Assembly: GCA_002298885.1 (NCBI GenBank)
Contig: DBMK01000301.1
Span: forward strand, 437 to 25,672
Reading direction: 5' to 3'
Source: Anaerolineaceae bacterium UBA700
GTDB taxonomy: Bacteria > Chloroflexota > Anaerolineae > Anaerolineales > Anaerolineaceae
Length of the DNA: 25,236 nucleotides
Shown: positions 1 through 10,208 of the stretch, in pieces
Layout: each line of letters starts with the position of its first letter
Position numbering within the stretch: the stretch's first letter is position 1
Notes under the pieces: model-generated
Told to the model about the DNA's origin: nothing
Database searches by the model: none
What the model saw: the letters and a program-made list of their open reading frames with translations, nothing else
Made by a program: the position numbers and the translations under genes

Positions 1-2
1 CC

Positions 3-1783
<1,781 letters not shown>

Positions 1784-1798
1784 CCTCGCTCGCTGCGG

Positions 1799-2149
1799 TT
1801 ACTGCGCGTTCCACAGCGGGCGGATCTCGACCGAGCCGAAGCTGGCATGGGGGATGCGGGCAGCCCAGCTGATTGCCTCGTCAAGATCCTTGCAGTCGAG
1901 GATAAAGAATCCGCCCAACTGCTCGTGCGTTTCGGCGAACGGCCCATCGGTGATCAGGTTCTTGCCTTCGCGCACACGCACGGTGGTGGCGTTGGCGGTG
2001 GGGGAGAGACCGTTCGTCTCAACCAATACTCCGGCGGCCTGAGCATCCTTGAGGAGGGTAACCCAGGTCCTCTGAACGGCCTGGACATCTTCCGGGGTCG
2101 TTTTTGGCATTTCGGCCTCAGCGGCGTACATCAAAAGCATGTATTTCAT
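1799..2149 (-). CDS. YCII-related DGPF-domain protein, partner of the ECF42 sigma factor
   Basis: Small 116-residue cytosolic protein of the YCII/DGPF family (ferredoxin-like alpha+beta fold). The start MKYMLLMYA and the central DGPFAETHEQLGGFFIL block are signature segments. The DGPF motif names the family. Such proteins are regularly encoded beside ECF42 sigma factors and are thought to belong to their regulon; their biochemical role is not established. The ATG at 2149 is preceded by AGGAG at good distance. It is the first gene of a two-gene transcription unit with the sigma factor. Its base composition is moderate, like the rest of the contig and unlike most of the sigma gene. Confidence 0.9.
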   Translation of the reverse strand: MKYMLLMYAAEAEMPKTTPEDVQAVQRTWVTLLKDAQAAGVLVETNGLSPTANATTVRVREGKNLITDGPFAETHEQLGGFFILDCKDLDEAISWAARIPHASFGSVEIRPLWNAQ

Positions 2150-2203
2150 GGTTCTGTTCTCCTGTCTGTTAGAGAATAGGCTTTTTTTGCCTTTCTATAA
2201 ATA

Positions 2204-2231
2204 CGTCGCACAGGAAAACGCCAAAATGACA
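2204..2231 (-). promoter_or_regulatory. Possible ECF42-type autoregulated promoter for the DGPF-sigma operon
   Basis: Reading the minus strand toward the DGPF gene, TGTCAT (2231-2226) is followed after 17 nt by CGACG (2208-2204), about 55 nt before the start codon. ECF42 promoters described in Streptomyces have a TGTC-type -35 element and a CGA/C-type -10 element, and the sigma factors commonly control their own DGPF operon. The match is short and could be chance. Confidence 0.35.
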
Positions 2232-2284
2232 GGACGGCAAATTTCTCATCTTTTTCTAATCATCCTGCCGCCTATTTGTTATTA

Positions 2285-2324
2285 AGCGGTGTTTTTGTCA
2301 CGTTTGCGGGACAAAAACACCGCT
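2285..2324 (-). terminator. Perfect 15-bp inverted repeat after the amylopullulanase gene
   Basis: AGCGGTGTTTTTGTC (2285-2299) and its exact reverse complement (2310-2324) flank a 10-nt loop, 18 nt beyond the amylopullulanase stop codon. This is the only strong structure in the gap 2150-2341. On the minus strand the stem is followed by TAATAACA rather than a clean U-run, so it may act as a mixed terminator or as an mRNA 3'-stabilising stem-loop. Confidence 0.6.
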
Positions 2325-2341
2325 GTTTAAAACCTTGAGCC

Positions 2342-5300
2342 TCAATTCACCGTAAACGTGAATGTATACGGCGTGCGGATCTTGATCCCGTCATTCTGGA
2401 CGGTGAGCGAGACCACGTGGTCGACGGTGACGGTGTAAGTCCCTGGGGCGAAGGGCGCAGACGGGGTGAAGCTGAGGGACTGCGTGCCAGCATCGTGGGT
2501 GATCGTGCCGGCGACCGGAGCCCCGTTGAGCGTCACCGTGATGGCGTTGCTGAAGTCCGTCCCGTCCGACTTGACGTCCCAGTTGAAGGCCGCGATCACC
2601 GCCGAGGGCGCCGCTCCGCTGGAGCCGTTAGCCGGGCTGGTGGAGGTCACCAGCGCATCCCGCCAGTTCTGGACGGCCTTGTGGTTGTCGTCCGGGTTGG
2701 CATCGCTGGTGTCGTCGAAGACCTGGGTCGGGTCGTTGGGGCCCGCCGCGGCAACGGTGGCGACCCGGTTGGTGAACCCGACGATGGTGCCCCATTCCTC
2801 GACGTAGTCGTACGTGCTGCGCGTGTACTTGTACTGGATGGGGGTTCCGTCCGGGATCGCCAGGGTGATCTGCCAGACGTGCGAGCCGGGCGCCGTCTCG
2901 GTCATGACCGTGCTGGCGTTGCCTCCGCAGTAACCGCACAGCGGGTCGGGGCTGACCCCCTGCGACTGCCCGGTGATGTACACTGCATCAGAGGGCGGGG
3001 TAAAGGCGGGCACCTTCACTTTGAAGGTCACCTGGACCATCTTGGGCACCACTGCGTGCGAGACCTCGTTTGAGGCAGAGGAGGCATTCAATGAGGTATC
3101 GAAGGCTTTGACGGTGTAGTAATAGGTTTGCCCGGCGTTGACCAGGCTGTCTACGTAGCTCAAAGTGCTGCCGGAGACGATAGCGATCGCCTGGGCTGCC
3201 TCGCCGCCAGCGGTGGTGCCGCGGTAGATACGGTATTCAGCCACGGCGTCATCCGGGTCGGTGGAGGCCGTCCAGCTTACGGTCAGGCTGGCGGCGCTGA
3301 AGTCAATCGAGGCCACCGGCGCGGATGGAGCAGTGGTATCGCTGGATGGGGTAATCGTCATCACGCCAGGCAGGTTGGTGCCCGAATTGGAGCCGGGGAT
3401 ATACCCATCCTGGTCGCCGTAGACCCAACTGCGCCCGCCGTCGTCTGAGAAGCGTACCAGGTAGTCGTAGGTGCCAACAGCATCGGCGCGGATGCCGCCC
3501 TGGTATTCATAGTTATTGTCGCCCGTATGGCCCGGATTGTACATCATCGGATACCAGGCCCAGGTGCCCGGGTCGCTGCCCGTGACGCCAAAACCAAGCT
3601 GGGCAAGGATGCTGCCCGGGTCGCCGGCCGAATCGGTGAGACCTTGCACGTAGATCTGGCCATAGACGGTAGTGTAATTGGCGGTGATGGCCTGGTTGAT
3701 CGTCTTGGGCCACTGCAGGACGGCGTACCCGATCGGGAAGGCTGGGGTGGCGTTGGCCTCGTTGGACATGGTGCCCTCGTTCCCGAGCGAGTCGAGGGCC
3801 CGCACGACGTAATAATAGGTCGTGCCGTTGTTTACCTGGGAGTCAGTGAAGGCAGGTGTAGTCGAATTGCCGATCTTGACGTAACCCCCGCCCTGGACGA
3901 CGCTGCGGTAAACGTTGTAGCTGCTGGCCCCATTGAGCGCCTGCCAGGTCAGCCCGACCGTGCTGGTTACGCCGTTATTCGCTGTAGCCGTCAGGCCCTG
4001 GGTCGCCCTCGGTCCGGTGATGTTCTGGCGGGGGAGCATGATGAAGATCGCGGCCTTCAGCGGGTCCAGGGTCACCTGGAAGGCTCCATTCTGGGTGGTC
4101 ACCATGCCGGCGCCGAGCAGATCGATCATCTGGACTCCGTCGCGCAGGTAGGGCGCGGTGAGGATATTGATCGTCTGCCGGTTGGTTTCGTTGCGATTGA
4201 TCACCACTACCGCCAGACTGTTATCCTTGCGCATGGCATACGCCAGGCTGAGGTTGGTATCATCCGCCAGCAGGAAGGTCAGCTTGCCCTGGCGCAGGAC
4301 CGGGTTGGTCAGGCGGATGGCGGACAGCATGCGGTACCAGTTGAGGGTGGCGTGGTCGCCCGCCGCGCCGAAGTAGATGAAGTCCTTGCCGTCGGGAGCG
4401 TAGCTGCCGTCCGGGTTCAGCTTCCAGGGGAAGGCGCGCCGGTCGTCCGGGTCGCTGGCGCCAGTGAGGGAGACCTCGTCGCCGTAGTAAATACTTGGCG
4501 TGCCCGGCACGGTCATCTGCACCAGGGCAGCGATGGCCTCACGTTTCTTGCCCAGGGCCAGGTTGGCGGCGTTGAGCTCCTTGTCCTCGCGGTTGTTCTG
4601 TCCGGGGGTCAGCGACCAGAGCACGCGGGCGGTGTCGTGGCTGTCCAACAGGTTCTGGAAGGTATAGTAAGTTGCGTCGGCGTAATCCTCGCGGATCGAT
4701 TCCATGCGCTTTACGAAGGTGGACGGCGGCAGGTTGGGGTTGTTCTCCTCGGGGAAACCCTTATTATCCACTCCGCCCAACAGCCCCAGCACCGCGTTGC
4801 GGAAGCGGTAGCCCATGGCGGTGTCGGCGGTGTCGCCGTGGGTCAGGGGGATATTATCGTACCACTGCCAGGCCTCAGCGATCAGGGTTTCGTCCGGCTT
4901 GATGCCCTTGGTGATGGTGCGCAACTGCTGCCAGTAGGAGGCGGGGAAGGACGGGTCGGTCATCACGTCAAAGCGCCAGCCCGCCGCGCCCAGCTTGAGC
5001 CAGACGTCCGCCACGCTCTTGTTCGGGTCGCTGTAGAAATAATTAGCCACCGGGCCGTAGGGCTGGCTCGGGTTGGCGGGATCGGCCTTAACAATGACCG
5101 GAATCGAATCGAACCCGGCCCAGCCGTCATAAGTGGCGGCGTTGGGACGGTTCTGGCTGTCGACGCACACGCCCGAGCCGGGGGTTACGTCGTGGAAGTT
5201 GAACCAGGAGCGGTAGATGGAATGGATATCCTCGCAGGCGCCCACCGTGGTGTAGTGGTGGTAGCGGTCAAAGAAGGGGCTGTCCGAGGAGAGGTGGTTA

Positions 5301-6952
5301 AAGACGCCGTCCAGGACGACCTTGATGCCGAGCTTGTCTGCGTCCTTAACCAGCTTCTTGAAGTCCGCGTTCCCGCCGAAGTAGTTACTGATGCTCAAGT
5401 AGTCGCGGGTATCGTAACCATGGTTGGAGCCCGAGTCGAATAGCGGGTTGAAGTAAATGATGGTGACGCCCACGCTCTTCAGGTAGAGCAGCTTGTCGTC
5501 CACGCCTTTTAAGTCCCCGCCGAAATAGTCGCGGCCCTTGGGGCTCTCGGTGCAAATTGCGGCCGGGCTGGTGTAGTCGCGGCAGTACCCTTCGGGCAGG
5601 TCGGACCATTTTTTATTAATGATTTGAGCGTCCGCGGCGGCTTGAACCTGCTGGGGGGTGGCATTGGCTGGGGCGGGGTAATCGTAGCGCGGGTCGGTGG
5701 GCTTGGGGTCGTTCTTGGTAGAGCCGTTGCGGAAGCGGTCCGGGAAGATCTGGTACATGATCCCGTTCTGCATCCAATTGACCACCGGGAATTTCGGCGA
5801 GTCGGTGTTCAGGCGAAAGCCATTGTCCACTTCGGTGGGGGTGGCCTGGCCCAGCCCGCCGTAGCGCGGGGCGTTGTCGGAATAATAGGCCGTGGCGGTG
5901 CCGTCCCGGATGATGAAGCGGTAGTAGGTGGTGCCCAGCGCCGTGGGGGTATAGGAGTATTGGTAGAAATCGCAGGTGGAACCGGAGGCGGTGAGGGCCG
6001 CGTCGTAACAGTCCACGTTGCTGGCGGCCAGGGACATCGGATCGCGCTCCTCGTGCCCGACGGCGGTGTCGTAAAGGCGGATGACGACCGAGGTCACGTC
6101 GTTGTGGAAGGTGCGCAGGCGTAACATCACTGGCGTGCCGGGGGCGACCACGCCGGAGGGGGTGCGGTAGAGCGTGTTGCGCGAGTCGTGGGCCAGGCCG
6201 TCGTACTCGACGTTGTTATCGTGGCTGTGTCCGGTGAGGATCAGGAGGACATGCGAAGACGGGTCGTAGCGGAAGACCACTTTGGCGTGGTCGATGGGGA
6301 CCACAAAAACGATGTTGGCGCCATTCGGCGTCCCGCCCTGGCCGTAGTTTTCATTCCAGGACTCGTTGATGGCGACTTTGGCCTGATAGGAGCCTTTCAA
6401 GAGCCCGGTTGTCTCGAAGCTGTAAATGCCGGTGCCGCCGGGGTCCTGCAGCCAGGAGCGCAGGCAGCCGGGGTCCCAGTCGCCGGGGCAGCCCAACTGC
6501 GCCTGGAAGTCTCCTGGCACGGTGGCGATGATTGAGTTGACGTTATCCGTCACCCAGTGAGACTTGTGGTCGTAATAGAATTTGACCGAGGTGGACGCGG
6601 CCAGGTTGAGCGGGATGTTGGCCCCACCGGGCGACGCGTGCAGCCCGTAGTTTTCGGTCCAGGAGTCGTTCAGAGCCGCTTTGTATTCCCAGTTGCCGGC
6701 GGGCACCGTCCAGGTTCCCTGCCAGACGTCGTCGCCGGCATCGTACGTCAGGTGAGCGGCGGCGCAGGCCGGGTCCCAGGCGCCGGCGCAGCCCAGCGCC
6801 GGGTCCAGGCTGCCGGCAATGGTGACGCTGGTTGGATTTGGAGAAGCATAGACCGGAGTGGCGGGGGCCGCCCAGGATAACACCCCGGATAACAGGCTCA
6901 ACATCCCAATCAGGGACAACAAACTGCGGCTGAAAGATTTTCTAGACATCAT
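2342..6952 (-). CDS. Secreted multimodular GH13 amylopullulanase / alpha-amylase family enzyme
   Basis: Extracellular alpha-glucan hydrolase of 1536 residues, expected to cut alpha-1,4 and perhaps alpha-1,6 bonds in starch, pullulan or glycogen. Modules in order: signal peptide (1-36, cleavage after PVYA); two tandem X25-type modules (about 44-135 and 143-242, each with a C..WDP.C motif and a .NYG...GGAN loop); CBM34-like N domain (about 245-385); GH13 barrel (about 395-905). All four GH13 regions are present: DGVFNH (548-553), GWRFD with nucleophile D662, IAEAW with acid/base E693, and SHD with D773. After the barrel come a beta domain, FN3, an amylopullulanase-type beta module (about 1080-1205), FN3, a CBM20-like starch-binding module (about 1305-1425) and a Big_5 Ig-like domain. 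AGAGGAG precedes the ATG pair. No sortase or S-layer motif is seen, so it is probably released. Whether it debranches cannot be decided from motifs. Confidence 0.93.
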   Translation of the reverse strand: MMSRKSFSRSLLSLIGMLSLLSGVLSWAAPATPVYASPNPTSVTIAGSLDPALGCAGAWDPACAAAHLTYDAGDDVWQGTWTVPAGNWEYKAALNDSWTENYGLHASPGGANIPLNLAASTSVKFYYDHKSHWVTDNVNSIIATVPGDFQAQLGCPGDWDPGCLRSWLQDPGGTGIYSFETTGLLKGSYQAKVAINESWNENYGQGGTPNGANIVFVVPIDHAKVVFRYDPSSHVLLILTGHSHDNNVEYDGLAHDSRNTLYRTPSGVVAPGTPVMLRLRTFHNDVTSVVIRLYDTAVGHEERDPMSLAASNVDCYDAALTASGSTCDFYQYSYTPTALGTTYYRFIIRDGTATAYYSDNAPRYGGLGQATPTEVDNGFRLNTDSPKFPVVNWMQNGIMYQIFPDRFRNGSTKNDPKPTDPRYDYPAPANATPQQVQAAADAQIINKKWSDLPEGYCRDYTSPAAICTESPKGRDYFGGDLKGVDDKLLYLKSVGVTIIYFNPLFDSGSNHGYDTRDYLSISNYFGGNADFKKLVKDADKLGIKVVLDGVFNHLSSDSPFFDRYHHYTTVGACEDIHSIYRSWFNFHDVTPGSGVCVDSQNRPNAATYDGWAGFDSIPVIVKADPANPSQPYGPVANYFYSDPNKSVADVWLKLGAAGWRFDVMTDPSFPASYWQQLRTITKGIKPDETLIAEAWQWYDNIPLTHGDTADTAMGYRFRNAVLGLLGGVDNKGFPEENNPNLPPSTFVKRMESIREDYADATYYTFQNLLDSHDTARVLWSLTPGQNNREDKELNAANLALGKKREAIAALVQMTVPGTPSIYYGDEVSLTGASDPDDRRAFPWKLNPDGSYAPDGKDFIYFGAAGDHATLNWYRMLSAIRLTNPVLRQGKLTFLLADDTNLSLAYAMRKDNSLAVVVINRNETNRQTINILTAPYLRDGVQMIDLLGAGMVTTQNGAFQVTLDPLKAAIFIMLPRQNITGPRATQGLTATANNGVTSTVGLTWQALNGASSYNVYRSVVQGGGYVKIGNSTTPAFTDSQVNNGTTYYYVVRALDSLGNEGTMSNEANATPAFPIGYAVLQWPKTINQAITANYTTVYGQIYVQGLTDSAGDPGSILAQLGFGVTGSDPGTWAWYPMMYNPGHTGDNNYEYQGGIRADAVGTYDYLVRFSDDGGRSWVYGDQDGYIPGSNSGTNLPGVMTITPSSDTTAPSAPVASIDFSAASLTVSWTASTDPDDAVAEYRIYRGTTAGGEAAQAIAIVSGSTLSYVDSLVNAGQTYYYTVKAFDTSLNASSASNEVSHAVVPKMVQVTFKVKVPAFTPPSDAVYITGQSQGVSPDPLCGYCGGNASTVMTETAPGSHVWQITLAIPDGTPIQYKYTRSTYDYVEEWGTIVGFTNRVATVAAAGPNDPTQVFDDTSDANPDDNHKAVQNWRDALVTSTSPANGSSGAAPSAVIAAFNWDVKSDGTDFSNAITVTLNGAPVAGTITHDAGTQSLSFTPSAPFAPGTYTVTVDHVVSLTVQNDGIKIRTPYTFTFTVN

Positions 6953-7060
6953 CGGACATCTCCTCTACATGAGCATACGACCGCGAATAGAAATCTTTTT
7001 TTAATTCACCCGAAGCTAGTTTTTTGCCCACCCTGTTATTTAATTGTCGAGATCATCTAG

Positions 7061-7091
7061 ATTATATATCTAATTTGTAAGATTTTTACAA
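7061..7091 (-). promoter_or_regulatory. Possible promoter and small palindromes upstream of the amylopullulanase gene
   Basis: The 250-nt AT-rich gap 6953-7203 holds no gene. On the minus strand TTGTAA (7091-7086) is followed by TATATA (7068-7063, 17-nt spacer) or TATAAT (7066-7061, 19-nt spacer). Two short palindromes lie here: TTGTAA-N5-TTACAA at 7075-7091 and TAGAT-N5-ATCTA at 7058-7072. They may be operators for a sugar-responsive regulator, but AT-rich sequence makes chance matches likely. Confidence 0.35.
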
Positions 7092-7121
7092 GTAGAAATA
7101 AAAGAAGTCTTTCATGCTACC

Positions 7122-7163
7122 TTGACAGAATGGAATTGAAGAATATAATATAATTCCATTCTG
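7122..7163 (+). promoter_or_regulatory. MarR-operon promoter with overlapping perfect palindromic operator
   Basis: TTGACA (7122-7127) and TATAAT (7144-7149), spaced 16 nt, form a near-consensus sigma-70 promoter. A perfect 12-bp inverted repeat overlaps it: CAGAATGGAATT (7126-7137) and its exact reverse complement (7152-7163), separated by 14 nt. One arm starts inside the -35 box, and the other lies just after the -10 box. MarR proteins usually bind palindromes overlapping their own promoter, so autorepression of marR and the following export genes is the simplest reading. Confidence 0.75.
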
Positions 7164-7203
7164 GAAATATATTTTTAAAGAAATATTTTCAAAAGGAAGT
7201 AAA

Positions 7204-7713
7204 ATGACCTTACCCCAACTCGATCAGCAAACCGTCGAAGAGATCAAGGGAATTACCCGGCAGATATTCCGGCTGCGGCACCATTTCCGCGTGGTACACC
7301 CTGAAAACATACTCGCCTTGAAGCAGCGCCTGTTCAAAAGCAAAAACAACAACCCGATGGATAACGTGACCGATTTCGGCCTGTTTTATAACGTCGGCAC
7401 CATTTTTTCGCAGCATTCGGGGCCAATGACAATGGGTGAGCTCAGCCAGGAGCTGGACGTGCCGCTCAGCACCGGCACCCGCATCGCGGATTGGATGGTG
7501 GCAAATGGCTACGTCCAGCGCCTGCCGGACCCCGACGACCGGCGGGTTGTGCGCGTGGCTTTCACAGAGGCCGGCCAGGTTATTTATCACGAGATCGATG
7601 CCTTTTTCATGGAGCGCATCGAGCACCTGCTGCGAAATTTCACCCCGGACGAAAAAGAAACGTTCCTCCAGCTCGTGCGAAAAATCATCCGGACGATGGA
7701 GCAGGAATTATAA
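7204..7713 (+). CDS. MarR-family winged-helix transcriptional regulator
   Basis: 169-residue cytosolic DNA-binding protein that probably represses this operon and responds to a small phenolic or drug-like ligand. The central part (about residues 70-135) is the MarR winged helix: MTMGELSQELDVPLSTGTR is the recognition region, followed by the wing DPDDRRVVRVAFTEAG, which is a MarR signature. Flanking helices provide the dimer interface. The start ATG is preceded by AAAAGGAAG. It is the first gene of a run of five same-strand genes, 23 nt before the ABC permease gene. A promoter with a perfect palindrome lies directly upstream, consistent with autoregulation. Confidence 0.92.
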   Translation: MTLPQLDQQTVEEIKGITRQIFRLRHHFRVVHPENILALKQRLFKSKNNNPMDNVTDFGLFYNVGTIFSQHSGPMTMGELSQELDVPLSTGTRIADWMVANGYVQRLPDPDDRRVVRVAFTEAGQVIYHEIDAFFMERIEHLLRNFTPDEKETFLQLVRKIIRTMEQEL

Positions 7714-7736
7714 GTTGAATCGGAGGAGAAACCCTT

Positions 7737-8864
7737 ATGCGCCGATTTCGAGCGATGATAAAAAAAGAGATCATGCACATGCTGCGCGATCCGCGCACGC
7801 TGATCTTTATCTTCATTATGCCCATTCTGCAGTTAATTCTGCTGGGCTATGCCAACAACACGGAGATAAAGAATGTGCCCACCGTGCTGTTCGACCAGAG
7901 CAACAGCACCGCCAGCCGCTCGCTCATCGATGCATTCAATGCCACTGAATATTATTCCTTCGATTACGTGGCCAACAGCGACGATGAAGTAAACCGGATC
8001 ATCGAGAGCGGGCAGGCCAAGGTGGGCATCATCATCCCGCCCGACTACAGCTCCCAAATCGTCGGCGGGCATTCTGCCCAGGTGCTGGTGCTCATCGATG
8101 GCTCCGATCCCACGGTGGCCAGCGCCGTGCTTTCGGCCGCCACCCTGGTGGGCCAGGCGCGCGGGGCAAGCATCCAGGCCCAACAGCTTGCCTCGAAAGG
8201 CATCAGCGCAGCCGGCGGATCGCCGGTCGACATCCGCACTCGCGTGCTCTATAACCCCGACCTGCTCGGCAGCTATAACATCGTGCCGGGGCTCATCGCC
8301 ATCATCCTCTTTCAGACGACCACCAATCTTACCGCCCTGTCCATCGTGCGCGAGCGCGAGCGCGGCACCATCGAGCAGCTTATCGTTACCCCGATCCGCA
8401 ACTGGGAGCTGGTGCTGGCCAAGATCATTCCCTACATCCTCGTATCGTTCGCCAACACGATCGTCATTTTGCTGGTGGGCACGCTGTGGTTCAAAGTGCC
8501 CATCCGGGGCAGTCTGCTCACCCTTTTCCTGCTCACCGGCCTGTACCTGCTGCCCAACCTGGGGCTGGGTTTGCTCATTTCGACCTTTGCCAAGACTCAG
8601 CAGCAGGCCCAGCTTATGACCATGCCGATCTTGTTGCCCTCGTTCATGCTGTCGGGCTTTATCTTTCCCATTGCTTCACTGCCGGCGGTGCTGCAAGCGG
8701 TGGGGTATATGTTCCCTCTGACCTATTTCATATTTATCGTACGCAGCCTGGTGATCAAAGGCGCGGGCCTCGACCTGCTGCTACCGCAAACACTTACCTT
8801 GATTGGCTTTGCCATCGTTTTGCTTACGCTGGCTGCCCTGCGCTTCCGCAAAAGCCTGGACTAA
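7737..8864 (+). CDS. ABC-2 type transporter permease (YbhR/YbhS/YhhJ-like)
   Basis: 375-residue inner-membrane subunit of an ABC exporter. One membrane helix lies near the N-terminus (about 22-42, LIFIFIMPILQLILLGYA). A large extracytoplasmic domain follows (about 45-180), and then a C-terminal block of about five helices from about residue 185. The segment SIVRERERGTIEQLIVTPI is the classic ABC-2 permease signature. GGAGGAG precedes the ATG. It sits between the marR and hlyD-like genes and should work with the two downstream ATPases. YbhFSR-type pumps normally have two different permeases. Only one is encoded here, so a homodimer is likely. Confidence 0.92.
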   Translation: MRRFRAMIKKEIMHMLRDPRTLIFIFIMPILQLILLGYANNTEIKNVPTVLFDQSNSTASRSLIDAFNATEYYSFDYVANSDDEVNRIIESGQAKVGIIIPPDYSSQIVGGHSAQVLVLIDGSDPTVASAVLSAATLVGQARGASIQAQQLASKGISAAGGSPVDIRTRVLYNPDLLGSYNIVPGLIAIILFQTTTNLTALSIVRERERGTIEQLIVTPIRNWELVLAKIIPYILVSFANTIVILLVGTLWFKVPIRGSLLTLFLLTGLYLLPNLGLGLLISTFAKTQQQAQLMTMPILLPSFMLSGFIFPIASLPAVLQAVGYMFPLTYFIFIVRSLVIKGAGLDLLLPQTLTLIGFAIVLLTLAALRFRKSLD

Positions 8865-8888
8865 ACTCGCCTCAAAAGGATAGAAACC

Positions 8889-10208
8889 ATGAAAAAGACT
8901 CGTATTCCAATTATTCTCCTGGTCGTCGTTATTATTGCAGCCGGCGTATTCTTTTACTTAAGGAGCAACAATGCCGTCGCCGCTGGCCCCCTGACCGTTT
9001 CCGGCACGGTTGAAACGACCGAGATTTCCATCGCTCCCGAAATTGCCGGCAAGCTGCTGGACGTGAAGGTGAACGAAGGCGACGCGGTCAAGAAAGGCGA
9101 CGTGCTCTTCACCATGGACAGCGCCCTGCTGCAGGCGCAGCGCACGGTGGCTCAGACGGCCCGGGATACGGCCCAGGCCGCCCTCGATTCCGCCCAGGTC
9201 TCATCCAATACTGCTATCCAGGCTGCCTCCCTGGAACTGCTCCAGGCTCAACAGGCGCTCAAAGACCTGAACGACAGCGCCGACCAGGCCCGCACCCAGG
9301 CCCAGTTGAAGCTTGCCCAGGCCGAGCAGGACGTCACAGATCGGCAGCACGACCGCGACCTGCTGGATTATTCGCGCGGGCAAAACGGCAACGCCGATGC
9401 CGCCTGGGCAGCCTACTACATTGCGGTCGACGCTTACAATAAAGCGCTCGATCGCTTCAATAAAATCAAGAACTTCGACATCACTAACCCGGCGCACGCT
9501 TCGGTGCAGGCCGCCCTGGTCAACACCCAGCAGATCATGGACCAGAAGAAGCGGATCGTCGATTGGTATACCGGCGCTCCCACGGCGAATGACATCGCCC
9601 AGGCCGACGCCAAAGTGGCGATTGCCAAGGCCAATTTGGCGAATGCCCAGCGGGTTTACAACGACCTCCAGAATGGCCCCGACCCGGATGCCCTGGCGTT
9701 AGCCCAGGCGCGCATCAAGACCGCTCAGGTCCAGCTCGACGCTGCCAAGTCCAATACAGCCGTCAACCAGGCGGACAGGGCTGTCAAACAGGCTGACGCC
9801 AATATTGCCTTGATCGATGCCCAGCTCGCCAAGACGACTGTCGCCGCCCCGGTGGATGGGGTGGTTCTGGACCTCCCCGGCGAACCCGGTAGCGTAGTCA
9901 ATGCGGGTGGAACGGTGTTGACATTGGGCCGACTGGATGATTTAACCATCACTGTCTATGTCCCCGAGGACCTCATGGGCGAAGTTGCCCTCGGCCAAAG
10001 CGCAGCCGTGACCGTCGACTCCTTCCCCGGCGAGAAGTTCGCAGCCACCGTTACTTTCATTTCGGACCAGGCGGAGTTTACGCCGCGCAACGTGCAGACG
10101 GTTGAGGGACGCAAGAACACCGTGTTTGCTGTCAAGCTTAAACTGAGCGACACCTCGGGCAAAATAAAACCCGGCATGCCTGCAGACGTTGTGTTTGGTA
10201 CAAAGTAA
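8889..10208 (+). CDS. HlyD/YbhG-type periplasmic adaptor (membrane fusion) protein
   Basis: 439-residue adaptor anchored by one N-terminal helix (about residues 5-24). Next comes a split lipoyl-like beta-hairpin domain, with the first half around SIAPEIAGKLLDVKVNEGDAV and the second around TTVAAPVDGVVLDLPGEPG. The halves are separated by a long Ala/Gln-rich alpha-helical hairpin (about 75-300), and a beta-barrel domain follows to the end. It would couple the ABC permease to the cell envelope. An adaptor in a probable monoderm is not unusual for such exporters. AAAAGGAT precedes the ATG. The stop codon shares one base with the start of the next gene (TAATG), indicating translational coupling. 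Confidence 0.9.
   Translation: MKKTRIPIILLVVVIIAAGVFFYLRSNNAVAAGPLTVSGTVETTEISIAPEIAGKLLDVKVNEGDAVKKGDVLFTMDSALLQAQRTVAQTARDTAQAALDSAQVSSNTAIQAASLELLQAQQALKDLNDSADQARTQAQLKLAQAEQDVTDRQHDRDLLDYSRGQNGNADAAWAAYYIAVDAYNKALDRFNKIKNFDITNPAHASVQAALVNTQQIMDQKKRIVDWYTGAPTANDIAQADAKVAIAKANLANAQRVYNDLQNGPDPDALALAQARIKTAQVQLDAAKSNTAVNQADRAVKQADANIALIDAQLAKTTVAAPVDGVVLDLPGEPGSVVNAGGTVLTLGRLDDLTITVYVPEDLMGEVALGQSAAVTVDSFPGEKFAATVTFISDQAEFTPRNVQTVEGRKNTVFAVKLKLSDTSGKIKPGMPADVVFGTK

Noticed and set aside
3527..5443. 638-codon plus-strand open frame inside the amylopullulanase gene
   Set aside because: Opposite strand of an intact GH13 gene with all catalytic motifs; the translation is Val/Gly/Ala-rich low-complexity with no family features.
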